This document shows, piece after piece, positions 29,891 through 41,300 of a stretch of 64,000 nucleotides of DNA. The notes beneath the pieces were generated by a model. It ran no database searches, was not told where the DNA came from, and saw only the letters and a program-made list of their open reading frames with translations. The DNA lies in assembly GCA_026770575.1 (NCBI GenBank), contig MU657171.1, positions 237,911 to 301,910 of the forward strand, given 5' to 3'. The position numbers and the translations under genes were made by a program. The DNA is from Pelagophyceae sp. CCMP2097. Its lineage: Eukaryota; Sar; Pelagophyceae. Numbering within the stretch: the stretch's first letter is position 1; each line of letters starts with the position of its first letter.

Positions 29891-30720
29891 ATGGCGGCGA
29901 AAGAGGGCGGCCTGTCGGTGGTGGTGCCGACGTACAACGAGACTCTGAACATCCGGCCGCTGACGGAGCGCCTCTTCCGCGCGACGCGCGCGGCGCAGCT
30001 CGAGGCGGAATTGATCTTCGCAGACGACGAATCCGAAGGTTCTCGCGAGACGGCGGCCACCGTCGCAACGCTCAAGGCAGAGGGCTACGCCGTCCGCCTC
30101 CTCGCGCGCAAACGCGCCGAAGGCCGCGGCCTCAGTGCGTTTGCCGCCGGCGCTTCGCCGCGCACCACCTCCGCGTAGGCTCCGCCGTGCTTCTGGGCTT
30201 CGCTGCGGCCACGCACGACGTCGTGCTCTGCATGGACGCCGACCTGCAGCACGAGCCCGAGGCGGTGCCTCACGTCGCCGCCCCCGTCCTCGCGGGCGAC
30301 GCCGAGATGACGGTGGGCTCACGCAACGTCGGCGGCGGCGGCGTGGGCTTCGAGTGGTCGCGCTCGAGGCGCGTACTCAGCGCGGGCGCGACGCTGCTGG
30401 CGCGGCCGCTCGGCGGCTCGTCGGACCCCATGTCGGGCTTCTTCTGCCTGCGCAAGGCGGTGCTCCAACGCGCGGTCATCAACCCCATTGGCTTCAAGGT
30501 CGGCCTCGAGATCATGGTGCGCTGCCGCTGCCACCCCGTCGTCGACGTGCCCATCACGTTCTGCGAGCGCACGCACGGCGAGTCCAAACTGTCGGCGAAG
30601 CAAAACGTCGAGTACGTGCAGCAGCTCGCGCAGCTCTACGCGCACAAGTTCGCCGCCCCAGTGGCCATGTTCGCCGCGCTCCTCGCCGTCCTCGTCGCCG
30701 CCACCGTCGCCTCGGTCTAA
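29891..30720 (+). CDS. DPM1: Dolichol-phosphate mannosyltransferase catalytic subunit
   Basis: Makes dolichol-P-mannose at the ER for N-glycans, GPI anchors and O-mannosylation. GT2 family. Exon 1, 29891-30134; a 44-nt phase-1 intron (30135-30178, GTGCGT...TAG); exon 2, 30179-30720; about 261 residues. Landmarks: SVVVPTYNETLNI at the N-terminus, IFADDESEGS, the joined GRGLS/SAVLLGFAAATHDVVLCMDADLQHEPE with the metal-binding DAD, MTVGSRNVGGG, SRRVLSAGATLLARPL, SDPMSGFFCLRK and NPIGFKVGLEIMVR, FCERTHGESKL. The C-terminus ends in one hydrophobic segment (PVAMFAALLAVLVAATVASV), so this is the single-subunit, tail-anchored type seen in yeast rather than the soluble human type needing DPM2/3. Confidence 0.93.
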
Positions 30721-30849
30721 GCTCCCCCGGGCCCGCGAGTAAGAAACGCCCAACTCCTGCGCGCCTCGGAGTGGAAGTATAGACATTGTTGAAATAATAT
30801 TCGGCAACACATTGTGGTAGCGAGGGTGGCCCGCGGGGCTGCGCGGCGG

Positions 30850-31743
30850 TCAGCTGGCGCCGGCGGTGGTGTAGACTAGGCGGAGCGGCGCGGGCCCGTT
30901 GGAGGACGTGGACCTTGAGATCGAGTCGAAGAAGGGCCGGCGCTGGGCGGCCTTTGGCGCATAAGCCGTGTTGGAAGATCTGCGCGCGGCGGCCTCGAGG
31001 CTGCGGATGAACTGGACGGGGCCTTGCTCCGCGAGCTTGTTCTGGAGCGCCGCGCCGCAGGGCGTGCGCGCGGCGCCGCCGAGGTCGAGCGCCGAGAGCA
31101 GCGTGATCTCCGTGCGGCCGTCTTGGAGCGGCCGGAGGAGCTGCGCGCCGAGGATGACTTCGGAGCGCACAATGTCGTCGGATTCGGGCGCGCGGTCGTC
31201 GTCGACGGCGTGGTTCACCACGGCCACGCTGCCGTCTTCGAGGCGGCGCCAGTGGACGGCAGTGACGAAGTCGCGCCTCTTGAAGGGCCCCATCGCCCCC
31301 GTGACAGAGTACGTGATTTGGCCGTCGTCGTCGTAGCGCTCGATCTCACGCAACTCGGCGCAATTCGGATTGTACTCGCGAGTGCGGTTCGCGTCGCGTA
31401 GCGTGGCGACGACGTCTTCCAGCTGCGCGTCGATGGTGCACGACGCCAGGACGACGTCGCCGGCGCGCCAGACGGAGACGCCGTCGGCCTCGTGGATGTT
31501 TACAAACGACGTTCTGTAGTCGCTGCTAAAGTTGAGCGCGCGAGACAGCGCCGCGTCGCCCTGGCTGTGGAAGGCCACCGGGTCCAGGCGCCGCCCGCCG
31601 CCCCCGACGCCCGCCGCGCCCAGCGACGAAAAGGGCGCCGCGTAGCCGCCGCGGACACCCAGGGGGCGGCCCCCGCGCACGAGGGCCACCGCCGAGAGCG
31701 CCAAGAGGCCGAGGCGCGCGAGGACCCCCATGGGCCGGACCAT
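30850..31743 (-). CDS. START-domain lipid-binding protein with signal peptide
   Basis: START domains bind sterols or phospholipids in a helix-grip pocket. From ATG 31743 the protein has 297 residues: a leader MVRPMGVLARLGLLALSAVALVRGG, a Gly-rich linker, then a START-like domain at about 90-275 with DGVSVWRAGDVVLASCTIDAQLEDVVATL, YNPNCAELREIERYDDDGQITY, MGPFKRRDFVTAVHWRR (the conserved RD[FY] turn) and SDDIVRSEVILGAQLLRPL followed by DGRTEITLLSALDLGG, and a last helix PVQFIRSLEAAA. The leader suggests entry to the secretory system or plastid. It lies tail-to-tail with DPM1, 130 nt apart. Ligand unknown. Confidence 0.78.
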   Translation of the reverse strand: MVRPMGVLARLGLLALSAVALVRGGRPLGVRGGYAAPFSSLGAAGVGGGGRRLDPVAFHSQGDAALSRALNFSSDYRTSFVNIHEADGVSVWRAGDVVLASCTIDAQLEDVVATLRDANRTREYNPNCAELREIERYDDDGQITYSVTGAMGPFKRRDFVTAVHWRRLEDGSVAVVNHAVDDDRAPESDDIVRSEVILGAQLLRPLQDGRTEITLLSALDLGGAARTPCGAALQNKLAEQGPVQFIRSLEAAARRSSNTAYAPKAAQRRPFFDSISRSTSSNGPAPLRLVYTTAGAS

Positions 31744-32087
31744 CAAAAAGCGCCTTCGGAGGACGCGCGCAAGCGAGGGAGTCGAGAGCCTGGGCTTGCA
31801 GAATAGAGCTCGAGTCCGAGTCGCGCACTCGGAAATCTCTCCTGAAATTCCTCTGGCTCGGAATTTAACGGATTTTGCGATGGCGCACTGTAGTGTGCAC
31901 TGAGCTTGTGCACTGTGTACTATGACTGCACTGATCACTTGAAGTACCGAGGTTGTCATTTTGTGCACCCTCGTCGGCGGTGGCGGGTCACCCGCAGGCC
32001 TTTCTGCGACTTTTCGGATTTAACATTTGCGCTTCACATGGTGGTCGTCGGCCGTCTCCGACGGGGCTTTGGTGTCCCCGGATGGTG
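31744..32087. other. AT-richer intergenic region
   Basis: About 340 nt between two minus-strand genes, serving as promoter for the START gene and 3' end of the GnT-I gene. The part 31880-31945 has repeated gtgcact/tgcactg words (for example gtagtgtgcactgagc and cttgtgcactgtg). No gene seen. Confidence 0.4.
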
Positions 32088-33765
32088 CTAGCCCTGGCGG
32101 CCGAGGTCGGCCCAGTCGCGGTGTTTGCACTGCTGCTGCGTCATGGGCGCGTGGCCTTGGGGCAAGAGCGATGCGTACTTGGACTCTTGAGTGTTGATGA
32201 GGATAACGGGCCGCGCGCGCCAATTGCACTCGTGCAGCCCGAAATGCGCCGCGCGCGCAGCCTCGTGCCAGATGTGAAAGGCCTCGGAGACGCAGACGAA
32301 GGGCGGCGGCACCCAGTCGTGCAGCTGCCTCGACGGCCAAGAGTACCAGAAGACGATTGTCCCTTGGCCCGGCGGTTCGCGGTCCAGCGCATCCAGGTCG
32401 TAGACATGGCGGCCCTGGGCGATGCGGTCGACGAGGCTCGCCTCGTACGCGCCGTCGACGGCCGCCTCGTATGTATTTGCGGGCCAGACGAAGGCCGGGT
32501 CGGGTTGGAGTTGGATCGGCGCAAAGTAGCGCCCATGGTGCCAAGAGTCCATAAAGGTGCCGTGCTCGCCTATTGTTCCAAGATGTCCGCGAAAGAGCGC
32601 ACCCTCTCTCTCGGGGCGGGTTTCCTTGGGACGCGGCCGTTTGCCGTTGTGGAACGACCTCGGAATCGCCGGGTAGATGCACTCTCGGCCTCTATGTTGC
32701 TTCGCGTCTCGCATCCAGTGGTCCCAGTGCGTCTTCGGCCACTTGGCCTTCAACTCTTGGGCCCAGAGCTTTCGCGGCAGGAACCAGCCGAGGCCGGGGA
32801 AGTAGCCCGTCCTGCGGAGCGCGGCCGCGTCGGCGCCGTCGCGCTCGGCAGAGTAGAAGCCGTTGTCGTTCCAGGCCGAGACGACAAAGACACTTGGGTC
32901 GGCATCGGCGACGAGGGCGACGTTTTCAAAGTAGTCAACAAAGTCGGGTGCAAAGAGCAAGTCGTCCTCGACGACGATAACGCCCGGCGCGTTTGGGAAG
33001 CGGACGTCCAGAGCGAATTCCAAAGCAAAGCCGTACATCTTCGCGATGCGCGCCGCACCGTCGACTTTTCCCTCGCGTTGCCGCGCCTTTCGCTCGAGGT
33101 GCATGCCCGCAAACTCGCGCACCACCGCCGCCACCTAGCGGACCGTCGGCCGAAAACAAGCGCCGGCCCCTCGCATCCCCTCGCATCCCCTCGCGTCCCG
33201 AGCGCACCGACTCGTCGTCGCCGTCCTGGACGACCTAAGCCTCTGGTGAGTGTCACTCCGGCGAGGCACGAGGCCGCAAGCACGCACGGCCACGTCGCTG
33301 GGCCGCACGGACGCCGCGATGAGCCTGCGGGCGCGGCCTCTGGCGGCGCCGGCGGGCGCGCGGGACTCACGACTTGAGCGTGGCGCGGAGCGAGTCCGCG
33401 CGGTCGCAGGCGAGCAGCACGATGGGCAGCTTGCCGCCAGACGCGAGGTAGTCCGCGATGGGGCCCGCCGGCCGATACGGCCGCGCCACCTCCGGAACCG
33501 CGGGCGGTGCGGGCGGCGCGGGCGGCGCGGGCGGCGCGGGCGGCGCGAGCGACCGCGCTGCCGGCTCGGCAGGTTCGATTTGCGGCGGTGCGCGTTCGCT
33601 TTGCGGCGCGGCGCGTGGCATCGCGGGCGCCCCCCTGAGCATCGGCGGCTCGAGGCCGTAGATCTGCTTGGCGGGTGCTTGCGCTGGCGCGATCTGCGCG
33701 CCGAGATGGATCCCGAAACAGAAGACGAGGCAGAGTACCAGCAGCGTCACCGACTTCTCCTTCAT
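32088..33765 (-). CDS. N-acetylglucosaminyltransferase I (GnT-I, GT13)
   Basis: Golgi enzyme that adds the first GlcNAc to Man5 N-glycans, opening the hybrid/complex pathway. The protein is a type II membrane protein: MKEKSVTLLVLCLVFCFGIHLGAQ, then a Pro/Ala stem (AARSLAPPAPPAPPAP) and the catalytic domain starting LPIVLLACDRADSL. Four exons are inferred. The middle ones join as ATLKS/GRARRLIAASVRPSDVA/VVQDGDDES/VAAVVREFAGMHLE, which restores the GT13 alignment (VVQDGDDE for the animal SQD segment). The large last exon (33134-32088) contains VIVVEDDLLFAPDF (the EDD metal motif), FVVSAWNDNGF, YFPGLGWFLPRKLW and WDHWMRDAKQHRGRECIYPAI. The GT13 fold ends near FAPIQL; about 120 more residues at the C-terminus are not in animal GnT-I. 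One intron would be only 31 nt. Confidence 0.88.
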
Positions 33766-34028
33766 CAGCCTCGCTAGACGCACCGCCGCCGAGAAAATAG
33801 AGTCGGCGAGGCACTATAGGCACTACGTTCGAGCGCGGCAGGCGCGGACCATGGCGGCGCGCAAAACACACAACAACCTCTTTTTCGCCAAAAGACCAGA
33901 TTAGCGATCGTCCAACCACGCGCGCGTGTGTGGGTGTTCCCGCAGGCGTTCCAGTCGCCGACCTTCGCCGTTCCAGGCCGCGGCGTGCGTCGCTCGTCGC
34001 CGCGCACAGCGCCGCCGCCGCTTCGACC

Positions 34029-34528
34029 ATGTTCACAGTCGGCCGGGTGCGTCTTGCATGTTCCGGATCACGTTCTGCCGCTGCGTCAGAAGGTTGGTGG
34101 TCTCCGGGCCGAGCCGCCGGGCGTAGGGCGTGCTGATCCAGGGCATGGTCATGATCGTGCCCGGCGCGATCCTGTTTGCCATCATGCAGCCGAATAAGTT
34201 GAGTCGCGACGAGCTCCACGCCGAGCTCGTGCGTATACCTTTCGCGCGGCGACCTTCTCCGGCCGGCGCTTGAAGACGCGCGGCGTAGGAGCGCAAGTAC
34301 CCGCAGCAGATCAAGCTGCAGCGGGAGAACCGCGCGCAGATGCAGGAATTTTTTCAGAAGATGAAGGACAACGACCCCGAGCAGGAGGCGACGATGCGCG
34401 CTTTAATGAACCAGCCGGCTTCGAACAAGGTCAAGCCTACCTACGACCAACAATACGCGAAGAAGAGGCCCGTCGCCACCGAGGACAGGGACATCTCAGA
34501 GCCGAGCAAGGACATCTCCGAGCCGTGA
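34029..34528 (+). CDS. Small single-span protein, possibly complex III assembly factor (UQCC3/CBP4-like)
   Basis: Three exons: 34029-34046 (18 nt), 34127-34228 and 34289-34528, both introns phase 0 with GTGCGT donors and TAG acceptors; 119 residues. The product starts MFTVGR/GVLIQGMVMIVPGAILFAIMQPNKLSRDEL, one membrane span near the N-terminus, then a charged helix (ELERKYPQQIKLQRENRAQMQEFFQKMK). This short N-terminal span followed by an amphipathic helix with a TP/QP turn is the plan of CBP4/UQCC3, which help cytochrome b assembly; the resemblance is in layout and a few residues only. The C-terminus has a doubled RDISEP/KDISEP. Divergent from GnT-I, 263 nt apart. Confidence 0.5.
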
Positions 34529-34952
34529 TTTCGAGGGATGCATTTATTATAGAACAGTGCCTTATTACAATTGTATAGAACGGCGCCGGAGCAGTCAAAA
34601 GGCCCACGTCCCCAAAAAGAGGCCGAAGGCGGGTGTTTGTGAGAAGGCCTGCCCCGCGCGGGGTTCGAGAGACGCTCGAGAGGTACAATTGTATACTCGG
34701 TGACCACTTTCTACGGAAATCTTTGGAGCTCTCTTTGCCACTGCTCGTCCACGCCCTGCTCGCCCACGACACGCGTCGCCGTCGCGCGGTTTATTATTCA
34801 TGTATCGCTGAAGGCGTCTGGCGATATCTAAAAAGTAGTAGCCTCGATCGAACGAGGAGGTTCTTGTACGCGTCGAGCGGCGCCTCCGGTCCCCCGCGCC
34901 CTGCGTCTCCGGCTCCGCGGTGCTCGAACAAATTCTCTGACGCGTCGGCGCC
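34529..34952. other. Intergenic, AT-containing, no gene recognised
   Basis: About 420 nt between two plus-strand genes. The first 60 nt after the stop are AT-rich (tgcatttattatagaacagtg) and include aattgtata, which recurs at about 34688. These may be 3'UTR/polyadenylation signals of the upstream gene and the promoter of EFG1. Minus-strand frames here look like noise. Confidence 0.4.
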
Positions 34953-35774
34953 ATGGCGCCGGTGGGTAAAGAGGAGATTGGCCGCAACGCGTTCCGCAAC
35001 CGCAAGCAAAAGGAGCGCCTCAAGGCGCGCGGCGTCTCCAAGCCCAAGACGGAGAAGAACAAGATCCGCGACCTCCGCCGCAGAATCCAGCTCGAGAAGA
35101 AGAAGGGCGGCACCGCCGAGGCCATCGCTGCGCTCGAGGCCGACATCGCGCTCCGGTCCACGTCAGAGGGCGCCAAGGAGGCCGAGCGGAAGAAGGTAAG
35201 GCAGTCCGCCGCGCGCGCGCCTTTAAAAGTTATGGACCGGACCGCGCCGGACCGCGCCTCGCTCGCAGGTCGAGATCCAAAAAGCCAACGCGACAAAGTA
35301 CCATAAGGTCAAGTTCTTCGAGCGGCGAAAGGTCAGTTCTGCGCCCCTGCCCTTCCTCGACAACGTCTCATCCGAGCGGCTTGTCATCCGAGCCTCTCAT
35401 GCGATTTTTAGATTGACCGGTCTCTGCGCCAAGTGCAAAAGAAGCTCCTGACGAGCCCCGCCGACGCCGCGCTCGTCGCGGAAGAGGCGCGCCTATTCGG
35501 CGACCTCTCCTACGTCAAGTTCTACCCAAACGAGCACAAGTACATTTCGCTCTTTGGCGCCGAAGTCTCGGGCGAGCCGGACGACGAAAAGACGATTCGG
35601 CGGCGCGAGGACATGCGCAAGATCGCCCTCGCCAGAGCCGCAGAGGACGCTTTGAAGCCGAAAGAGGTCAAGCAGAAGGACGAGGAATCCGAGGAGGACG
35701 ACGACGAAGAATCCGAGGAAGAAAAGGACGAGGAGGAGGAGGCAGGAGACGGCAACTTCTTCGTGAATAGCTAA
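34953..35774 (+). CDS. EFG1: rRNA-processing protein EFG1
   Basis: Nucleolar factor needed for 18S rRNA maturation. Three exons: 34953-35195, 35269-35331 and 35412-35774; both introns phase 0 (73 and 80 nt; acceptors CAG and TAG); 222 residues. The EFG1 domain spans residues 25-125: KNKIRDLRRRIQLEKKKG, an AIAALEADI helix, then KANATKYHKVKFFERRK in exon 2 (the family's KYHxVKFFER signature) and IDRSLRQVQKKL in exon 3. YVKFYPNEHKYISLF follows as in fungal EFG1. The C-terminal tail is strongly acidic (about residues 185-212), usual for nucleolar proteins. Confidence 0.85.
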
Positions 35775-36051
35775 AGTTGACCCCTTCCTCAAGAATCCGC
35801 GACGCCGGCGAGGCCCTCGAGGGGTGACCCCGCGAGGCCGACCGTGTCCCCTGGTCGTGAGCGGGCGCGACGACTCCGCACGAGCTTGGAATACAACGCG
35901 TGGAGTCCGCCGCCCCTGTTCGCCCGGCGCAAGTGCGGCGTCCGAGTCAGCGTCCGAGTCTCCGGTCGGGAGCCTCGCCGGGAGGGTGCGCTAAGGATTC
36001 CTATTTACATACCGGTCCCGGCGGCGGCTCGGTGCTCGGGCGTGCGCGCTT
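35775..36051. other. Convergent gap between EFG1 and ABCG genes
   Basis: About 277 nt between converging 3' ends; GC-rich with no recognised element. Confidence 0.3.
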
Positions 36052-37982
36052 TCAAAACAAGTTCTTGTCGTCGACCCTGGTCTTCGGAGTCTCGACGTCG
36101 CCGGCGTTGCCGTCGTCGCCGGAGACGGCGGCCATGTTGTGGTTCGCGGTGACGGCGCGCTCGTTGCTGCGCCAGAGCGCAAAGGCACCGAGGGCGCGGT
36201 AGCCGACGGTCATCATGATGAGGACGACGAGGCAGTCGGACGTGCTCGTGGACCGCATCTCGTAGAAGCGGAGGACGGCGTCGCCGTCGCAGGCGTTGCC
36301 CGGGAAGACGCTCTCGCGGGCCTCGTCGCACTTGAACTTCCCGGCGCCGCGGAACCTACGTGTGCGACGAATTCGAGTGGCTCTCCTCCGACGAATGAGC
36401 CTGCGCCGCCGGGGGGGTGCAGGCACCGGGGGTCCCTTTGGACTCTGGCGTGGGACTCGTCGCGCATGACTGCTGTAAAGGACCAGTACTGCATGGCGAT
36501 GTAGCGGGCCCACTTCCAGTAGACGGGCATGTTCGCTGGGACGACGAAGAAGCCCTGGACGAGCATCATGAACCCGTAGGCCCCGGCACCGGCGGCCATG
36601 CCCACCACGTAGTGCGGCACCACGGCGGCGACTGCGAACATGAACGACTCCGCGCAGGCCAGGGCCAGCGTCAGCGCGACGCCGAAGAGCGCGGGCGAGC
36701 CCTCGAGGCCGACCATCGGGTGGATGATGACCGTCGAGACCGAGGCGAGCGAGGCAGCGAGCGGCAGCGAGACGAGGAGCGACGCGGCGGCGTAGGCCCC
36801 CGCGCCGTAGTGGCCGTTGCGCGACTCTACGCCGTAGAGCTGGCGGTCGGCGATCATGGCGGGCATGACGGCGATGGACATGAAGACCATGAAGGCGAAG
36901 ACGAAGAAGAGGAGCGAGATGACGTCGATGATGTTGTCCTGCGCCTTGCCGACGTCGTAATAGAGCGACCCGATCAAAACGGACAAGCACGCGTACATGA
37001 CGAAGCGCACGCCGACGACGCTCGGGTCGCGGACGAGCGCCAGCAGGCCGCGCTTCGTCAGCAGAACCGTCGCCCGCAAAAAGCCGGCGTGCGAAAACGC
37101 CGGCCCGTCGCCCGTCGGGGCGCCGCCGCCGCCGCCGCCGCCGGGCCCGTCGCGGAGGCCCGCGTCGACGAGGATGTCGGCTTTATCCGCATCGGCGACG
37201 ATCTCGACAAAGTACTCGATGGGGTTGGTGTACTGTGGGCACTGAAAGCCGAGCGCGGCAAAGCGCTGCAAAATCTCGCCGCCGCCGGTGCCAAAGTAGG
37301 CCGTGCGGCCGCCCTTGGCGAGGAGGAGGAGGCGGTCCAGCGCCTCGTAGATGGCCGTCGAGGGCTGGTGCACGACGAGGGCGATGACCGTCGCCGCCTT
37401 TTTGGCGTGCGCCTTTAAAAGCTGCACGACCTTCAACGCCACCGTCGAGTCGAGGCCGCTCGTCGGCTCGTCGAGTAAAAGCACCGCCGGCCGGCCCACG
37501 AGCTCGCGGCAGACGCTGAGGCGCCGCTTCTCGCCGCCAGAGAGGCCGCGCACGAGGATGTCGTCGCCGACGACCGTGTCCGCGCAGGAGACGAGGTCGA
37601 ACGCGGCGAGCAGCTCGTCGACCACCGCGCGCGTCGCGCCCGGCGCCGCGGCGCCGCCGGCCGCCGGCCGCCGCACGAGCTCCGCCGTGAGCGTGAGCGC
37701 CTCGCGCGGCGTGAGCGCGCCCGCGAGGACGTCGCACTGCGGCACGCTCGCCACCTCGCCGCGTTTCCGCGAGAGCGGCGCGCCGTCGAGTTGGACGCGG
37801 GCGCGCATCGTCGCGCCCGGCGAAACGAGTCTGCCCGTGATGACGTCGAGGACGCTGCTCTTGCCCGCGCCGCTCGAGCCCATGATGAAGAGCAGCTCGC
37901 GCCGGTTCGCGCCGCCCCAGACGTCGGAGATGATCACCTTCGGCCCAACCTTGTAGTCGTGGATCCGGAACGTAAAGTCCAT
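36052..37982 (-). CDS. ABCG (WBC-type) half transporter
   Basis: ATP-driven exporter subunit, usually of lipids or toxins, working as a dimer. From ATG 37982: nucleotide-binding domain with Walker A MGSSGAGKSS (about 34-43), signature VRGLSGGEKRRLSV, Walker B VLLLDEPTSGLDS and H-loop VVHQPS; then six hydrophobic spans from about residue 330 (MYACLSVLIGSLYY, VISLLFFVFAFMVFMSIAVMP, AAASLLVSLPLAASLASV, ALTLALACAESFMFAVAAVVP, YGFMMLVQGFFVVPANMP and a last one after the intron). A 101-nt phase-2 intron (36356-36456, donor GTCCCA, TAG acceptor) joins VMRDE to FRGAGKFKCD, as in ABCG proteins (NEF..L.C). The last exon has the final span and a charged tail. The soluble N-terminus is short. A 37-nt repeat lies 26 nt upstream of the start. 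Confidence 0.92.
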
Positions 37983-38007
37983 TTCTGCAGCCGTCGACGG
38001 TTGCTGC

Positions 38008-38044
38008 TTGCTTGCTTAAGATCCACCCTGGGTGGGGCTGCCCC
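38008..38044 (-). repeat. 37-nt dispersed repeat, copy A, upstream of the ABCG start codon
   Basis: Identical over 37 nt to the reverse complement of 60004-60040. Read toward the ABCG gene it runs ggggcagccccacccagg, then gtggatcttaagcaagcaa. It contains two small perfect palindromes: ggggcagcccc (11 nt) and ccacccagggtgg (13 nt). A partial copy is at 6273-6291 and a 13-nt relic (ccagggtggatct) near 43361. Confidence 0.95.
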
Positions 38045-38320
38045 AAACGGTTGAGACGGTACCGGAGACGGGGCAGCCGCTCGCTCTATTCTTTTTCTAG
38101 CTCCTTCTTCTGTCAGGCACTCCACTGAGGCTGCTAAAGGCCAACAAGGGGGTCACCTCGGCTCGGTCCTCGGCTCGAACGTCGAGAGTTTCGCAAACTC
38201 GAGGCAAATCAGGGTAAGAATCGACCTTCTCAAGTCTTGTCCTACAATTTCGAAATTGTAAGGAATACATAGGGGGTTGCCTGTAACCAAATTTTAACCA
38301 ATCTTTTAGAAAATCTATAG

Positions 38321-41300
38321 ATGTTGCAAAATTTGAATCTCTCTCCATCCATAGTTTCCATGGTTTCAGCGATTAACGGGCTCCGCGCGCGACGCGCGTC
38401 GCGGCAAGGCCGCGTGCCGCGCATGATGTCCCCCGACGCCTCGCCGCGTGCCGCGTGCCGCATGATGTCCCCCGACGCCTCGGCGGACGACACGAACAAG
38501 CGGCGCGTCAAGGCCGTGCGCGAGTCCCAAGGCGGCGTCTCAGCGCTGGGGCGTTGCCTTGCTGCCCCCCCGGCGCCGCGCACCGCATCGCGTCGGCGCA
38601 GGCGGTTCGAGGAGCTCGGTGCCGAGGTCTCCGAGGCTGCGCGCCTCGCCGGCGTGCGCGCCGTGTGTGCAGGGGCGCTCGGCGATCAGTGGTCCGAGGT
38701 CCGCAAGGCCTGCGCTAAGCGCGTCGGACGACTCGAACTCTCGCCCAAATCGCGCGCGGCGCTGGTAAGCGCGCCGAGACCACGCGCCGACACGCGAATG
38801 AGCCGCCCGCGTAGATCCGCGAATGGGCCGCGGCCATGCGCGAAACGCCGCGCGACGACTGGCGACGCATCGAGGGCCTGTGCGTCGCACCGAGGATGCC
38901 TCCGCAGAGCTGACAGTGCGCGCCAGGTGCCTCGCGCTCGCCTCGTTCGCGGCGGCGGCGGTGACCGGCGAGGCTGTCGGCGCGGTGCGTCCTATCCCTC
39001 GAGCGACGGGCGCACCGACGAAAGACGCCCGTGTCTCCGGGGCTCTCCGCCGACCCACCGCGACTAGGCGCTCGTCGAGGCCGTGAGCCGTCGTGCTCCT
39101 TTCCGGGACGCGACTCGGTCGCCCCTCGAGCGTCGAGGGAGGCACTCTCGTAGGCCCGGTCGAGCGTCATCCCGCTGGCGCTGGTGCACTCGAGCTTGGC
39201 CGTGCGTGAGGCCGCCGCCAAGGCGCTGCCAAAGTCGGAAAAGGCCGTCCTCGTGTCCACCGTGGACGAACTGCGCCGGAAATCGTCCAGAGGCCTGCGT
39301 CTCCAGAGCTCGCAAGGTTCTGCGAGCAAAAAGGCTCGGATGGCTGCCGATGGAGACTTCGATGGATCGAGATGGATTCCGAAGCGTATCTTGCAGGTCC
39401 GAAGGCTCGCTCGACGACAGCGCCGACTCCAAGGAGGCGACGCCGAGAAAGCAGCGCCGCATCGACGAAGAGGCGGTGCGCCCTCGCTGCTCAGCGGGGC
39501 CGGTCGAGAGGGTACGGGTCATTCCCAGTCGTGTCTGCCGAATCAATTCTTCGACCGAATGTGGATGGTGGCCTCGTGGGAGAAAATGGGAACGACGTCG
39601 TCCGAGCGAAAAATATAGGCTGCGGCGCGCGCTGGGCTGCTGAGCGGCCTGAGCGAGTCCTTCACCACATGCAGCGTCCCTCGCCAAGCTGTGGCGTACG
39701 AGAGGACGTCTTGGACGGCTCCTTCGAACGTGGCTCCTTTCGTAGACTCGTCGACGCGTCCACGGCGGACGACGTGCTGGAGACGATGAGCGGCACTCTC
39801 GGTGCGCAATCCCGTCGCCTCGGATCGCGGCGGGGCTGCGCGGCATAGTCCGCGGCAGGCGTCGTCTTCGAGCTGCTGCGGCACGAGGGCTCGACGGTGC
39901 GGCAGGCGGCGTCAACGCTGCTGCAGCGGTGCTGCGCCCGGGCGTCCGCGATCCGCGCGGCGATCGTGCCGCGGCTCACGTACGACGGCCACTCGTGGCG
40001 CGCGACCGAGGGCGCGTTGATGACCCTCGACGCCGTCCTTGGAGACGTCGCCTCGCGCGCGCTCCGCGAGCAGGCGCCCGCCGGCGCGGCCGAGGACGCG
40101 GTGCGTCACCCGCGCGGCGTGAGGACCGCCGGGACCCTCGAAGCGCCGGCGGCGACTCGTCGGGCACGCAGGCGGCGCTCCTCGGCCACGCGCAGGCGCT
40201 CCTCCTGGCGTCGCAGGCCGACGCCGCCTTTGAAGTGCGGCGCACGGCGGAGCAGCTCGTCTCCACCGTCTCGCGCGTGAGTCTTGAAGATCCGTCCGTT
40301 GGCCGAAACCCTGCCTTAACGCAGGCTGAGATTGCGTTTGCGACGCCGTGCGCCTGCGCCCGCGGCGTGCTGGTTGCGGCGCCGTCCCTATCGCTGCAGC
40401 TGGTGTCGCAGGGGACAATGCACGCGAGATACTGCGCCGAGGCGCTGGAATCCGCGCGCCTCGATGGCGCCGCACAGCCGACAAAGCGGCGCTGGGGCGC
40501 TTCGCACGCCGGCGCCGGCGGCGACTCGGCCGACGTGGAGGCGTACGAAGCCGCCGTGCGGTCCGCGGCCGCGGACCGGCGGGGCCACGTCGACGAACTG
40601 CTCGCGCTCTTCGAGGCCGCCGCCGTCGAGACCTGGGCCGCCCTCTGCCGCGCCGCCGAGGCGGGCGGCGACGCGACGCCGCCGCGCGCCCCGTCGCGCG
40701 CGGCCGATGAGGAAACGTTCGACGAGGAAACGTGCGCCGCCGCCACCGCCGAGCGCCGCAGCCTCCACGCGAGCCTCACCGTGCGCCTCGTCGCGCTCGT
40801 CTCGGCGCGGCGGTCGCGCGGCGGCGGCGCGCGGAGCGCGACGGCGGAAGACGTGGCGCTCGCGGAGCGCGCCGTATCGCAGGACTGGCGCGGCCTGCGC
40901 TTGGAAAAGGGCCAGATCCGCCGAGACGCAGAGGTCCGTCGGCCGCCTTTTTAAAATGGCCCATCGCATTTTCCGGCTTAGGCGGCGCTGCCCGAGTTTG
41001 TGGGCGCGCTGGGCGCGCTGGGCTGCGCGGCGTCGCTGCGCTGCGCGGCGTGGATGCTCGACTGGCTCTCAGCCGTCGACGCCAAGTCGGCGCGCCTCGA
41101 CGCGACGGCGACGTCGAAGCGCCACGTCGTCGACGCCCTCGTCGTCGCGCTCCGATGTGCGTTCCTCGGGGCACTCGTTTACGATCGACATGCCACGGGC
41201 TCGCTCGAACAGACTTCGCGCCGCAGGTGCGGACAACGCGCGGCGGCGCGATGCGCCTCGCGCGGCGCAGCCCAGCTTGGTGGCCGACGACGCCGGCGAC

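Noticed and set aside
28133..30322. 729-residue minus-strand open frame over the ankyrin and DPM1 genes
   Set aside because: Composition is Arg/Ala/Gly noise typical of GC-rich antisense frames; the ankyrin protein in another minus-strand frame and DPM1 on the plus strand explain the region.
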